A DNA stretch of 64,000 nucleotides, taken from positions 1 through 64,000 of the forward strand of contig CAITIS010000031.1 of NCBI GenBank assembly GCA_903892515.1, given 5' to 3'. Position numbers and translations under genes: made by a program. Position 1 is the stretch's first letter; each line of letters starts with the position of its first letter. The notes beneath the pieces are model-generated. The model was not told where the DNA came from. It ran no database searches and saw only the letters and a program-made list of their open reading frames with translations. The stretch comes from an uncultured Planctomycetota bacterium (GTDB lineage Bacteria; Planctomycetota; Phycisphaerae; SM23-33). This document shows positions 1 through 8,858 of the stretch, piece after piece.

Positions 1-148
1 AAATACTCATGGGCGAGACGCCCATGCCACGAACAGAAAATACTCATGGGCGAGACGCCCATGCCACGAACAGAAAATACTCATGGGCGAGACGCCCATG
101 CCACGAGCAGAAAATACTCATGGGCGAGACGCCCATGCCACAGACAGA
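1..148. repeat. 4 x 37-bp tandem repeat, each unit with the palindrome CATGGGCG-AGA-CGCCCATG (family A)
   Basis: Unit AAATACTCATGGGCGAGACGCCCATGCCACGAACAGA at 1, 38, 75 and 112; may continue upstream of the window. Confidence 0.97.
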
Positions 149-160
149 GGGAGAGAGACC

Positions 161-847
161 ATGGATCGACGCTCAACGACGCTCATCCTGGCCGCGATGT
201 TCATCGGACTGTCCAGCACCCTGGCTCTGGCCGACCAGTTCACCCGCGTGGGCCCCAGTGTCACGCTGGAGCAATTGCTGGCCGACGGAGCCAGCATCCG
301 GGCGGGCGACAAGTGCTTTACCAACTTCGCCTACACGCCCGCCGGCACGGTCGCTGGGCCGAGGGCGGCGGATATCACGGTCGAGCCCATCCTGCTCAAC
401 GGCCAGTTGGGGCTGCACTTCGTCGGCGGCTTTACGGCCTTCGGACCGCAAGTGCTCGCCGCCGCCCTGAGCTACCAGGTGTCGGCCGACGAGCCCAACC
501 GCATCGTCGGAACGACCTTGTGGGCGCCCGCCGCCGGGGCAACCGGGCCGGGACGGTTCAATATGGTCGAGAACGTCTTTGGTGCAGTCCCCGGCCAGGC
601 GATCGCCGAGCCCATGATGATATTCGCCAACTCCTCGGGCAGCGGCCTGCTGGCGACGGCGAGCTTTGAGATGACGACCTCGGTGGCCTTCCTGTTCAAG
701 AACATCACGCTCGATGGCGGCGGCTCGGGCGCAGCCGTGCTGTCGGAGTTCTTCCAGACCTTCGAGCAAGTGCCCGAACCGGCCAGCCTGGCGCTGCTGG
801 CCACCGGCGGAGTGGCGCTGCTGGGCCGAAGGCGGCAAGGGCGGTAG
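161..847 (+). CDS. PEP-CTERM sorting domain protein, secreted
   Basis: Signal peptide MDRRSTTLILAAMFIGLSSTLALA; C-terminus VPEPASLALLATGGVALLGRRRQGR; ATG at 161 rather than inside the upstream repeat. Confidence 0.85.
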   Translation: MDRRSTTLILAAMFIGLSSTLALADQFTRVGPSVTLEQLLADGASIRAGDKCFTNFAYTPAGTVAGPRAADITVEPILLNGQLGLHFVGGFTAFGPQVLAAALSYQVSADEPNRIVGTTLWAPAAGATGPGRFNMVENVFGAVPGQAIAEPMMIFANSSGSGLLATASFEMTTSVAFLFKNITLDGGGSGAAVLSEFFQTFEQVPEPASLALLATGGVALLGRRRQGR

Positions 848-854
848 GCGTTCA

Positions 855-880
855 CGTGGCCGTTGGACGCCACGGCCACG
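855..880 (+). repeat. Hairpin CGTGGCCGT-TGGACGCC-ACGGCCACG (TGGACGCC-loop family)
   Basis: Perfect 9-bp stem, followed by GGCAC. Confidence 0.85.
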
Positions 881-930
881 GCACAGGGCTGCTCACCCGT
901 GCTATTTGCTGAAACTCAGTATGCCAAATG

Positions 931-965
931 CAAGCGACCCGCCGAACGGGTCGCTTGTTCTCTTG
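931..965. terminator. Probable bidirectional intrinsic terminator
   Basis: CAAGCGACCCG-CCGAA-CGGGTCGCTTG then TTCTCTT, between convergent CDS ends 847 and 1001. Confidence 0.75.
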
Positions 966-1000
966 ATAGGCAACGCTGCGTGTCTCGCGGCGTCGGCGTT

Positions 1001-2749
1001 CTACGCTCGGGCTCTTCGCCGCCCCGCCAGCAGGCCCAGTCCCGCCAGCAGCAGGCTGGCCGTGGCCGGTTCGGGAACGTTCGTGGCGGCGTCCTTGCCG
1101 AAATGCGATTCCAGGATGATGTAATCCTTGAAGGTGACCACGCCGTCGCCGTTGAAGTCGCCGTCGCGCCACGTCATGCCGGTGGAGCCGAAGTTCAGCC
1201 TCAAGGTCAGGTAGTCGTTGAAATCGACCTTGCCGTTGCCATCGGCATCGCCGGGCAGGGATAGGCCGAAGACATACAGGTCCTGGTAGGCGATGCTGTT
1301 GCTGGTGTTGTGCGAACCGGCCGTATTCTTGACGTCTATGAACACGCCCAGCTTGCCATTGGCGGCCACCAGGTCTTGCACGTGGATCAACTGGTCAGTC
1401 GAGGTCTGGCCGACCAATTGGGTCAGGTCCATGGTCTGGAAGATGGCGCCACTGCCCGTGTTGATGCCGATCAGGCGGTCGTCGGAGCCGGCCGTTCCAT
1501 TGCCGCGATCCACGAACCACAGCGAGTCATTTGTCAGCACCATGGGACGATACGTGGTGTCGTTGTAGGCGTAGTTCGCGTCGTTCACGAAGGCATTGGT
1601 CTGCCGCCAGATCACGTGGCCATCGGTGATGTCGAGCTTGAGCTGCTCGTTCTTGCCGATGACGTACAGGGCGCCGTTGGCGTACGCCATCAGCGGCCGT
1701 TCGGCCTTGTTGCCCATCTGGTACGTGAACCGCTCGCTGCCATCGGAAGAATTCAGCACGTAGATCGTCTGGGCGGTGGGGGTACGGTAGCTCATGGCGT
1801 AGTAGCCATCCTCCGTGGCCACGTACTGCAAGGTGTCCGTGCCTTGGCCGGTATACGTGTCCTGCGTGGGGAAGGACTTCTTCCAGGCCAGCTGGTGAGT
1901 CGTCAAATCGGTGGCGGCCACGGTCGTCTGCGAGGTATAGCTCGGGCTGTACGTGGTTTTGTCATAGCAGACGATGAGCTTGTTGGCGCCGCACTTGGGC
2001 ATGTCGGTCGGATACGTCAGGCCCTCGCCGTTGCCGGCCCAGTACACGGATTGGCCGGGGATGCCGGCGGCCCAACTGGCAGCCGAGATATCGCCCACGG
2101 CATAGTTGTATGCGTCGCCCAAATGCCCCGGCCGATAGATCACGTTGCCTTTGTAGGCAGTGATGTAGGCCATCGCGTCGCCGGCCCAGGCCGTGATCGG
2201 CTTGTCAGATGGCAGGTACTGCCACGAATGCGTCGCGACGGTCAAGGCCCCCTGGCAGCGCTGGTCGCCGCCGCGGCGGGCGTACACCCGGCCATCGTCG
2301 GCCCAGACGGCGGGGAAGTTGAAATGGTTGGTGTCGATCTCGGCGGGGTTCTCGCCGCCGTGGAACCAATTCGCCCCGCCATCGGGAGTGCCGGGCATCG
2401 TGGACTTGTACACGGTCTGGCCGGTGGCCCAGTCAAACTGCGTCCAGAACAGCGGGCCGTAAATGCCGGCCGTGTCGGGCGCGTCGTTGGTCAGCACGAT
2501 CGCCTGGCCGTTGCGGACCATCACGTCGCAGGCGTATTGATAAGCGCCGTAGGATTCCGTCCAGTCGGTCCACTTGGAATAGAAGCGCTTCTTGTACACC
2601 TGCTGCAAATCGCCCACGACGATGTTGTCGGACGAATACTTGGTCATGCCCGCGTCGCCGCCCTGGCCCATCCAGTCAGCGGCCCGTGAAATGGAAACGA
2701 CGCCGAGAAGACACACACCGGCCAAGACGAGAGTGAGCGAGCGGTTCAT
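1001..2749 (-). CDS. Secreted beta-propeller-like protein with dockerin type I repeat and PEP-CTERM anchor
   Basis: GDADGNGKVDFNDYLTLRLNFG..DGDFNGDGVVTFKDYIILESHFG dockerin pair; VPEPATASLLLAGLGLLAGRRRARA. Confidence 0.85.
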   Translation of the reverse strand: MNRSLTLVLAGVCLLGVVSISRAADWMGQGGDAGMTKYSSDNIVVGDLQQVYKKRFYSKWTDWTESYGAYQYACDVMVRNGQAIVLTNDAPDTAGIYGPLFWTQFDWATGQTVYKSTMPGTPDGGANWFHGGENPAEIDTNHFNFPAVWADDGRVYARRGGDQRCQGALTVATHSWQYLPSDKPITAWAGDAMAYITAYKGNVIYRPGHLGDAYNYAVGDISAASWAAGIPGQSVYWAGNGEGLTYPTDMPKCGANKLIVCYDKTTYSPSYTSQTTVAATDLTTHQLAWKKSFPTQDTYTGQGTDTLQYVATEDGYYAMSYRTPTAQTIYVLNSSDGSERFTYQMGNKAERPLMAYANGALYVIGKNEQLKLDITDGHVIWRQTNAFVNDANYAYNDTTYRPMVLTNDSLWFVDRGNGTAGSDDRLIGINTGSGAIFQTMDLTQLVGQTSTDQLIHVQDLVAANGKLGVFIDVKNTAGSHNTSNSIAYQDLYVFGLSLPGDADGNGKVDFNDYLTLRLNFGSTGMTWRDGDFNGDGVVTFKDYIILESHFGKDAATNVPEPATASLLLAGLGLLAGRRRARA

Positions 2750-2912
2750 CGTTCTTCTCCAAAGAGACGAGCATTAACAAAGAGCATGGCCCGGAACATG
2801 TCCTGGCCTGAGCGAGCTAGCGCAGATGATACCGCAGATGTGAATTCTGTCAAGTGCAAATGCGACCATGGAAGCTTTCGTATCTGACTGCGATTTCTGG
2901 CCGCCCGGTCTC

Positions 2913-3106
2913 GTCGTGTAACAGGCCCTCGCTTTAGCGGGGGTATAGCGAGACCATAACTGTGGTTGCAGCCCGTTTCAACGGGCTTGCCCGGACTGGC
3001 TTTAGCCACTGTGCCTCAAGGCACGACTTCAAGCCCGTTGAAACGGGCTGAAGATATCGATTCGCTGCCTTATACCCCCGCTAGAAGCGGGGGCCTGTTA
3101 CACGAC
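2913..3106. repeat. Nested inverted repeat with inner twin palindromes
   Basis: Arms 2913-2947 and 3071-3106 nearly perfect reverse complements; inner AGCCCGTTTCAACGGGCT (2970) and AGCCCGTTGAAACGGGCT (3032); GTGCCTCAAGGCAC at 3011. Confidence 0.9.
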
Positions 3107-3223
3107 AAAACGGCCTTGCCAGAAAGACGGGTCGCTCACCCGCCGAAGCGCCCCGAAGATTCGTTATTTACCCACGCCCCGCTGGCCGGTATGCTGTTTT
3201 AATTCGTACAGTCAGGGAGAGCC

Positions 3224-4885
3224 ATGGCCTCAGCACAAAGTAAGGACAGCCTGTATCATCAGCTCGCCGGCATTCGCGAGTCGGTGGAAAGTCTTTGGAT
3301 CGCCATCATCCTGGCGTTCGTGCTGCGGGCGTTCATCATCGAGGCCTTTGTTATCCCCACCGGCTCGATGGCCCCGCGACTGATGGGCCAGCACTGGCAG
3401 TTCGATTGCCCCGCCTGCGGCTACCATTACGCCTTCGGCCTGCCGACGCGTTCCACCGACAGCATCAACATCGACCTGTCCAACCCGGTTGGCACCGGCA
3501 GTAATTACGGCATCGGCGGCCCCCCGGCCGTTTGTCCCAATTGCCTGTATCGAAACAACTTCGGCAAAGACCTGGCGTACAATGGCGACCGCGTGCTGGT
3601 GCTGAAGTACCTCTACCGCTTCAAAGCCCCCACGCCCTGCGATGTCGTCGTCTTCAAGAACCCCCAGGACAACGATCAGAACTTCATCAAACGCCTCATC
3701 GGCGTGCCCGGCCAGATGATCCAGATCGTCCACGGCGACGTGTATTACCGCCAACTCGATACCGACTTGGACGGCGATGGCGCCATCGATGGCCGGGACT
3801 TCGCCGACTCGCGCAGCAACGAGCTGGCCCCGTGGAAAATTCTGCGCAAGCCCACGCACACGCAGGAAGTGATGTGGCAGGTCATCTTTGAAAACGACTA
3901 CCAGCCGGACGTCAAGTTGTACGAGAAGGCCATGCCGTGGAAGAGCCCCTGGCAGACAGCCCCGGCCGCAACCGGCTGGGACTTGACCGCCAACGACCAT
4001 CGCGTCTTCAAGTTTGCCGGCTCGCCCGCACCGCAGAGCCTGGCGTTCGTGGCGGACCGCAATCGCTTCGCCCCCAACTACGCCTATAACATATATTCGC
4101 CGCCGCAATACGACGTCGAGCACGATATCTGCTCGGACCTGAAGCTCTCGTTCATGTTCGTGCCCCAATCGGGCGACGCCCGCGTCGGCCTGCACTTAAG
4201 CAGCTTCAAGCACCACTTCCGCGCCACCGTCTCTGCCGACGGGCAGTGCGTGCTGGAGCATGGCCTGGCCGCCAACGGCAACACGGTTCAGTGGGACGCC
4301 CAGCCGTGGGGCTCTGAATCGCTCGAACCGCTCAAGGTCGGCGGCGGCTACAGCGTCGCCCTGGTTCACGTGGACCACATGGTCCAGCTATGGGTGGACG
4401 GCAAGGTCCGCATCCAGACCACCGACAGCCAGTACCCCGCCAACATGCAGCAGGCCATCGAAGACGAGATGCACGGCGTGCCCACGCCGGTGGTGGAGAT
4501 CTTCGCTTCCGGCGGCCCGTCGGAGTTGTGGCATGTGGACCTGATGCGCGACGTGTACTACACGCAGGCCCGCTTGGCCGACATCGCCGACCTCAAAGCC
4601 GGCTGGGGCGTGATGGGAAACCCCATCATCCTGCGGAAGTACCTGAACAACCCGGATATGGACGAGTTCTTCGTGCTGGGCGACAACAGCCCCTGCTCCA
4701 AGGACTCGCGCATGTGGGGGTATCACTCCCCCACGCTGCGGGCAGGTTACCAGGACGGCACCGTGCCGCGGTACAGCCTGATTGGCCGGGCGTTCTTTGT
4801 GTACTGGCCCGGCGGCTTCCGTTTGCCGCTGCTGGAGAAGCTGCCGCTGGTGCCCAATGTTGGAAGAATGCGGTTCATCCGCTAG
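3224..4885 (+). CDS. lepB: Signal peptidase I (S26) with zinc-ribbon-like Cys pairs and a large insertion
   Basis: FVIPTGSMAPRL (Ser), GDRVLVLKYLYRF (Lys), GDNSPCSKDSRMWG; CPACG..CPNC; roughly 270-aa insertion. Confidence 0.88.
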   Translation: MASAQSKDSLYHQLAGIRESVESLWIAIILAFVLRAFIIEAFVIPTGSMAPRLMGQHWQFDCPACGYHYAFGLPTRSTDSINIDLSNPVGTGSNYGIGGPPAVCPNCLYRNNFGKDLAYNGDRVLVLKYLYRFKAPTPCDVVVFKNPQDNDQNFIKRLIGVPGQMIQIVHGDVYYRQLDTDLDGDGAIDGRDFADSRSNELAPWKILRKPTHTQEVMWQVIFENDYQPDVKLYEKAMPWKSPWQTAPAATGWDLTANDHRVFKFAGSPAPQSLAFVADRNRFAPNYAYNIYSPPQYDVEHDICSDLKLSFMFVPQSGDARVGLHLSSFKHHFRATVSADGQCVLEHGLAANGNTVQWDAQPWGSESLEPLKVGGGYSVALVHVDHMVQLWVDGKVRIQTTDSQYPANMQQAIEDEMHGVPTPVVEIFASGGPSELWHVDLMRDVYYTQARLADIADLKAGWGVMGNPIILRKYLNNPDMDEFFVLGDNSPCSKDSRMWGYHSPTLRAGYQDGTVPRYSLIGRAFFVYWPGGFRLPLLEKLPLVPNVGRMRFIR

Positions 4886-4895
4886 AATCGCCACT

Positions 4896-5657
4896 ATGAT
4901 TCTGCTCGAAACCAAGGACCTCGTAAAACGCTACAGCGGCCGGCCGGTGGTCAACCACGTCAGCGTCCATGTCATCCAGGGCGAGATCGTGGGCCTGCTG
5001 GGGCGCAACGGCGCCGGCAAGACCACCAGCTTCCGCATGATCATGGGCATGATCGTGCCCAACGAAGGCCGGGTCATCTTCGACGGCGTGGAAGTAACCA
5101 AGATGCCCATGTACAAGCGGGCCCGCCGCGGCATGGGCTACCTCAGCCAGGAGCCCAGCATCTTCCAGCGCCTGACAGTGCGGCAGAACCTGCTGGCGAT
5201 TTTAGAGACCATGCAGCTTCGGCGCTCGATCCGCGAAGAACGGGCCGAGTCGCTGCTGGCGCAGTTCCACCTTTCCCACGTGGCCGACCACGAGGCCCGG
5301 ACGCTCTCAGGCGGCGAGCGGCGGAAGCTGGAAATCGCCCGCGCCTTGGTCACCAACCCGACCATGATCCTGCTGGATGAACCGTTTTCGGGCGTGGACC
5401 CCATTGCGGTGGAAGAGCTGCAAAAAGAGATTCGAGGCCTCAAGGACCGCGGCATCAGCATCCTGCTGACCGACCACAACGTCCGCGAGACCCTCAGCGT
5501 GACCGACCGCTCGTACATCATCGACAATGGCCAGGTCTTCCGCGAAGGCGCCCCGCGCGACCTGATCAACGACCCGCTGGTCCGCGAGACCTACCTTGGC
5601 CACACCTTCCGCGGCGATGAATTCGACCGCGGCGAACTCGGTACGGCCAGGCAGTAA
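4896..5657 (+). CDS. lptB: LPS export ABC transporter ATP-binding protein
   Basis: Walker A GRNGAGKTT, signature LSGGERRKLEIARAL, Walker B MILLDEPFSGVDP; full-length LptB-like. Confidence 0.9.
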   Translation: MILLETKDLVKRYSGRPVVNHVSVHVIQGEIVGLLGRNGAGKTTSFRMIMGMIVPNEGRVIFDGVEVTKMPMYKRARRGMGYLSQEPSIFQRLTVRQNLLAILETMQLRRSIREERAESLLAQFHLSHVADHEARTLSGGERRKLEIARALVTNPTMILLDEPFSGVDPIAVEELQKEIRGLKDRGISILLTDHNVRETLSVTDRSYIIDNGQVFREGAPRDLINDPLVRETYLGHTFRGDEFDRGELGTARQ

Positions 5658-5659
5658 GG

Positions 5660-5785
5660 CGGGATTCGGGATTCGGGATTCGGGAAGCCGGAAGCGGGAA
5701 GCCGGAATCGGGAATCGGGAAGCCGGAAGCCGGAATCGGGAAGCGGGAAGCGGGAAGCCGGAAGCGGGAGGCGGAAAGCTGGTCC
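5660..5785. repeat. Degenerate 7/8-mer array (CGGGAWTC/GGGAAGCC-like)
   Basis: cgggattcgggattcgggaagccggaagcgggaagccggaatcggg... just after the lptB stop. Confidence 0.9.
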
Positions 5786-5961
5786 TGTCCTGAGGCCCGA
5801 AGGGCCGGGACGATTGTAGCCGGGCGGCGTAAGCCCCCGGTATCGAGCCAACCCCATCCGAGCCCCGAAGGGGCGGCACAGCCGAGTGATTCCCCGCTTT
5901 CACAGACGCGGGCCCAGCCACGCAAATATCTTCATCCCCTGCATCCCTGCTAACTCTTGCG

Positions 5962-6501
5962 TTATGTATTCGCTTTGCCCGTCAGCGCTTCGATCTTGAT
6001 CGCCACCACAGTCGTTTTGGCCAGGGCCTTGGGGTCATAATCGGCCGTTCCGGGGAAACCGTAGTGGCGCATGATGCAATCCAGGCCGTGGCGGCGCTGG
6101 GCTTCGTCTTGCACGATCGCCGCCACGCCGCCACCCAGCACGCTACGGTAGCGGCAACTGAACTGGCAGGCCGTCGGGCCGGTGACGATTTGGGCGGTTG
6201 AAACCACGCTGAAGCTCACGGATGGGTTCCGCGCCAGCAGCTCCAGCGTGCGCCCTTCGCCGGCGCAATGGAAATACAGCCAGCCCAACCCCTGCGACGG
6301 GCCACTGCCCACGGGCGAGACGCCCGCCAGACGAATGGACGGGACGTCCATGCCACCTGCCGCCGCCGCTTCATACCCAAACGACACCGGCACCACGTAA
6401 GGCCGGTCGGCGTCGCACAGGGCCACGTTGCAGTACAAGGCCTCGTGCAGCACCTGCTGGATGGCCGAAATATCCGTGATCTCTCGTTCGCCGCGTCGCA
6501 T
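5962..6501 (-). CDS. Pyridoxamine 5'-phosphate oxidase family (NimA-like) protein with repeat-derived insertion
   Basis: MRRGEREITDISAIQQVLHEALYCNVALCDADRPYVVPVSFGY...GWLYFHCAGEGRTLELLARNP. Confidence 0.82.
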   Translation of the reverse strand: MRRGEREITDISAIQQVLHEALYCNVALCDADRPYVVPVSFGYEAAAAGGMDVPSIRLAGVSPVGSGPSQGLGWLYFHCAGEGRTLELLARNPSVSFSVVSTAQIVTGPTACQFSCRYRSVLGGGVAAIVQDEAQRRHGLDCIMRHYGFPGTADYDPKALAKTTVVAIKIEALTGKANT

Positions 6502-6556
6502 GTCGATCCTTTGCCGGTATTGACCCCGCGTCAGCACGAACCTACCATGATCTATC

Positions 6557-6958
6557 ATGTCTGCCCAGCACGAAACCGCCCGGGCGACCCCTGCGCAGAC
6601 CAACGGCAAGAAGCCGGTGGCCGGCCTGTTCACTATGATCGGCTCGTGCCTGCTGCTGGGCACGGTGCTGCTGATGGTGCGCTTCGCCGTGCCGCACTGG
6701 CAGGAACTGTACGCCAGCCACTTTGGCCAGAACGTGCCGGCACTGACGCGCTGCGTCTTTGGCTGCTCCTGCGCCATGCACGACCAGCCCTGCGTCCTGC
6801 CCATCGCCGGAGTGGTGCTGGTCGGCGTGATGGGCCTGCCCCTGGTGTGGCGTTCGCCGGCCAACCTGGTAATCGCCCTGGGCGTGCTGGCGGTGGGGCT
6901 GGCCATGCTGGGCGTGATCCTGGCCTCGACCATCTTGCCCATAACGGGTGTGCTGTAG
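6557..6958 (+). CDS. Small integral membrane protein, unknown function
   Basis: 133 aa with several hydrophobic segments; stop overlaps the next GTG start (TAGTG). Confidence 0.6.
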   Translation: MSAQHETARATPAQTNGKKPVAGLFTMIGSCLLLGTVLLMVRFAVPHWQELYASHFGQNVPALTRCVFGCSCAMHDQPCVLPIAGVVLVGVMGLPLVWRSPANLVIALGVLAVGLAMLGVILASTILPITGVL

Positions 6959-8631
6959 TGAAGCCTGCCGGGGGCGACAAATCGCCGCGCAGTGCTGCTG
7001 CCTCCAAGGCTCACTGTCGCGCGCTGGCCGAGACCGCCATCGAGCTGTTCAATCGCCTTGGCCACGTGCATGGCCTGGTCAAGACGGCCAGATCGCTGCT
7101 GCCGGCACTGGCCCGGCTGTACGTGGGTGCGAACTTGGGCGAGGTCCTGGCCAACGAGAAGGACCTCGCCGCCTGCCAGCTTGGCCTGTTGCGCCGCTGC
7201 GCTGCCCTGCTGCGGCGTCGGCCGGCGGCCAGCGATATCCAGACTGCCTCACGCCCGCCTTGGGGCGATAACAGCCAGTTGAAAAACGTAGCACGGGCGT
7301 CTCGCCCGTGGTTCAACGACGCGAAACTGGCCAAAATACTCATGGGCGAGACGCCCATGCTACAAAGGCAAGCACTTCTTCAACGGGCTGCTAAGAGTAC
7401 AACGGAAGGACGAATCATCACCGCCGAGGGCGGCTGTGCTACGGGCGAAGTCAACGCGGCCGGAGGGCTGCTGGACCTGCTGCGCCTGGCCGATGAACTG
7501 CTCAGGCTGGGCGGCGGCAAGGTCAAGCTCATCCCCTGCGACGGTCCTGCCGGCGCCGAGTTGCTGGCCCGCGTGAAGCGCCAGCCCGAAGCCCAACTGC
7601 ACCCGCCGGCCTGGATTGACTCGCTGCGCGTAAGCACGACAACGCCGCACGAGCCTCCCCCGTCGGCACAGCGCTGGGCGGTGCTGATATGCCAGCGACA
7701 GCACCAGCGTTTCATGGCCCGCCTGCCCGGCATGGTGAGCCCCGACGACGAATACGTCCACGAACTGCGCGTGGCCCTTCGCCGCCTGCGCAGCGCCGTC
7801 AAGGTATTCTCCGACGTGCTGCCGCCGCCCCTGGTGGGCATGCGTGGGCACCTGCGCACGTGGGCAAGAATGCTTTCCCCGCTGCGCGACGATGACATCT
7901 TCATCGCCTTCTTGCAGCGGTATATCGGCCATCACACCGGGGAAGAGGCGCCGGCGACGTTGCTTGGGCACATCCGGCGGCAGCGGGCCCGACGGCTGGT
8001 TCAGGCGCGCCGATTCTTCTCTTCTCCAGCCTTCCTGCGCCAAAGCCGCCAGCTGGGCGAAATCCTCGGCCACGCCCAAAGCCCGAAGGAGTCCGACTCG
8101 CTGGCCGCCCTGGCCGAGCGGCAGGTCAACCGGCATCTGGCCAAGGCGGTCAAGCAGTCCAAGGACATTCGCACGTTGTCTGAAACACAGCTGCACCAGT
8201 TGCGGATTCGCTGCAAGCGGCTGCGGTACGCCTGCGAGTTCTTCGAGCCCGCCGACGCCAAGCGGCTGGGCAAGCTGGCCGACGCCGCCCAGGCCATGCA
8301 GGACCACATCGGCGAACATCGCGATGCCGCCGTGTTCCTGGCGAAGGTGCGGGAATTCCAGGCCGCCGGCCGACGGAGCCCCGCAGGCCGAGGCAGCGTC
8401 CGAGCCCGCCAGAGCCCCGCCGGTCGCGCCGGCAGCCGTCAGACCACCAGCGGCCGCGGGACAATTCAGGACCTCGACGAGCTGGTCCAAACCCTGCAAA
8501 AACAGCAGAGCCGAGAGTTTGCCAAGATCGCCAGAGCGTGGCGGGAACTCCGCCGCCAGGGTGGCCGGAAATGTCATGTGCAGTTGCGCGTTGCCCAGTG
8601 CTGGGATTTGCGGCAGACTAGCGTTATCTAG
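6958..8631 (+). CDS. CHAD domain protein, possibly with a degenerate Ppx/GppA-like HD region N-terminal
   Basis: QRHQRFMARLPGMVSPDDEYVHELRVALRRLRSAVKVF...LRDDDIFIAFL...LHQLRIRCKRLRYACEFFE; GTG start at 6958. Confidence 0.75.
   Translation: MKPAGGDKSPRSAAASKAHCRALAETAIELFNRLGHVHGLVKTARSLLPALARLYVGANLGEVLANEKDLAACQLGLLRRCAALLRRRPAASDIQTASRPPWGDNSQLKNVARASRPWFNDAKLAKILMGETPMLQRQALLQRAAKSTTEGRIITAEGGCATGEVNAAGGLLDLLRLADELLRLGGGKVKLIPCDGPAGAELLARVKRQPEAQLHPPAWIDSLRVSTTTPHEPPPSAQRWAVLICQRQHQRFMARLPGMVSPDDEYVHELRVALRRLRSAVKVFSDVLPPPLVGMRGHLRTWARMLSPLRDDDIFIAFLQRYIGHHTGEEAPATLLGHIRRQRARRLVQARRFFSSPAFLRQSRQLGEILGHAQSPKESDSLAALAERQVNRHLAKAVKQSKDIRTLSETQLHQLRIRCKRLRYACEFFEPADAKRLGKLADAAQAMQDHIGEHRDAAVFLAKVREFQAAGRRSPAGRGSVRARQSPAGRAGSRQTTSGRGTIQDLDELVQTLQKQQSREFAKIARAWRELRRQGGRKCHVQLRVAQCWDLRQTSVI
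7288..7363. repeat. Family A hairpin doublet (GTAGCA...TGCTAC), 76 bp, inside the CHAD CDS
   Basis: GTAGCACGGGCG-TCT-CGCCCGTG / 30-nt spacer / CATGGGCG-AGA-CGCCCATGCTAC. Confidence 0.93.
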
Positions 8632-8642
8632 AATCACTGTTC

Positions 8643-8806
8643 GTGACATGGGCGTCTCGCCCATGCGTGTCACGGCCGTCCCGGCCGTGTGCTTCTGTCG
8701 TGACACGAGCGTCTCGCCCGCGTCGTCGCCAAATCATGGGCGAGACGCCCATGTCACGCATGGGCGAGACGCCCATGTCACCCACGGGCGAGACGCCCGT
8801 GTCACA
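8643..8806. repeat. Cluster of six family A hairpins
   Basis: Hairpins at 8647, 8671, 8704 (imperfect), 8735, 8759, 8783; flanks GTGACA/TGTCAC. Confidence 0.93.
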
Positions 8807-8858
8807 ATCAGGACACAGCCGAGGGCGGCTGTTCCACGGGCCACAGGCGGAGTTGGAC

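Noticed and set aside
1-148. CRISPR-like array (palindromic repeat with regular spacing)
   Set aside because: The intervening segments are identical, not unique spacers, and no cas genes are present; it is a plain tandem repeat.
9-669. ORFs beginning MGETPMPRTENTHGRDAHAT
   Set aside because: These residues are the repeat translated in several frames; not evidence for a protein.
6268-6957. N-terminal 230 aa of the 787-aa ORF
   Set aside because: Overlaps the opposite-strand PNPOx gene and the 6557-6958 gene; a GTG start at 6958 fits better.
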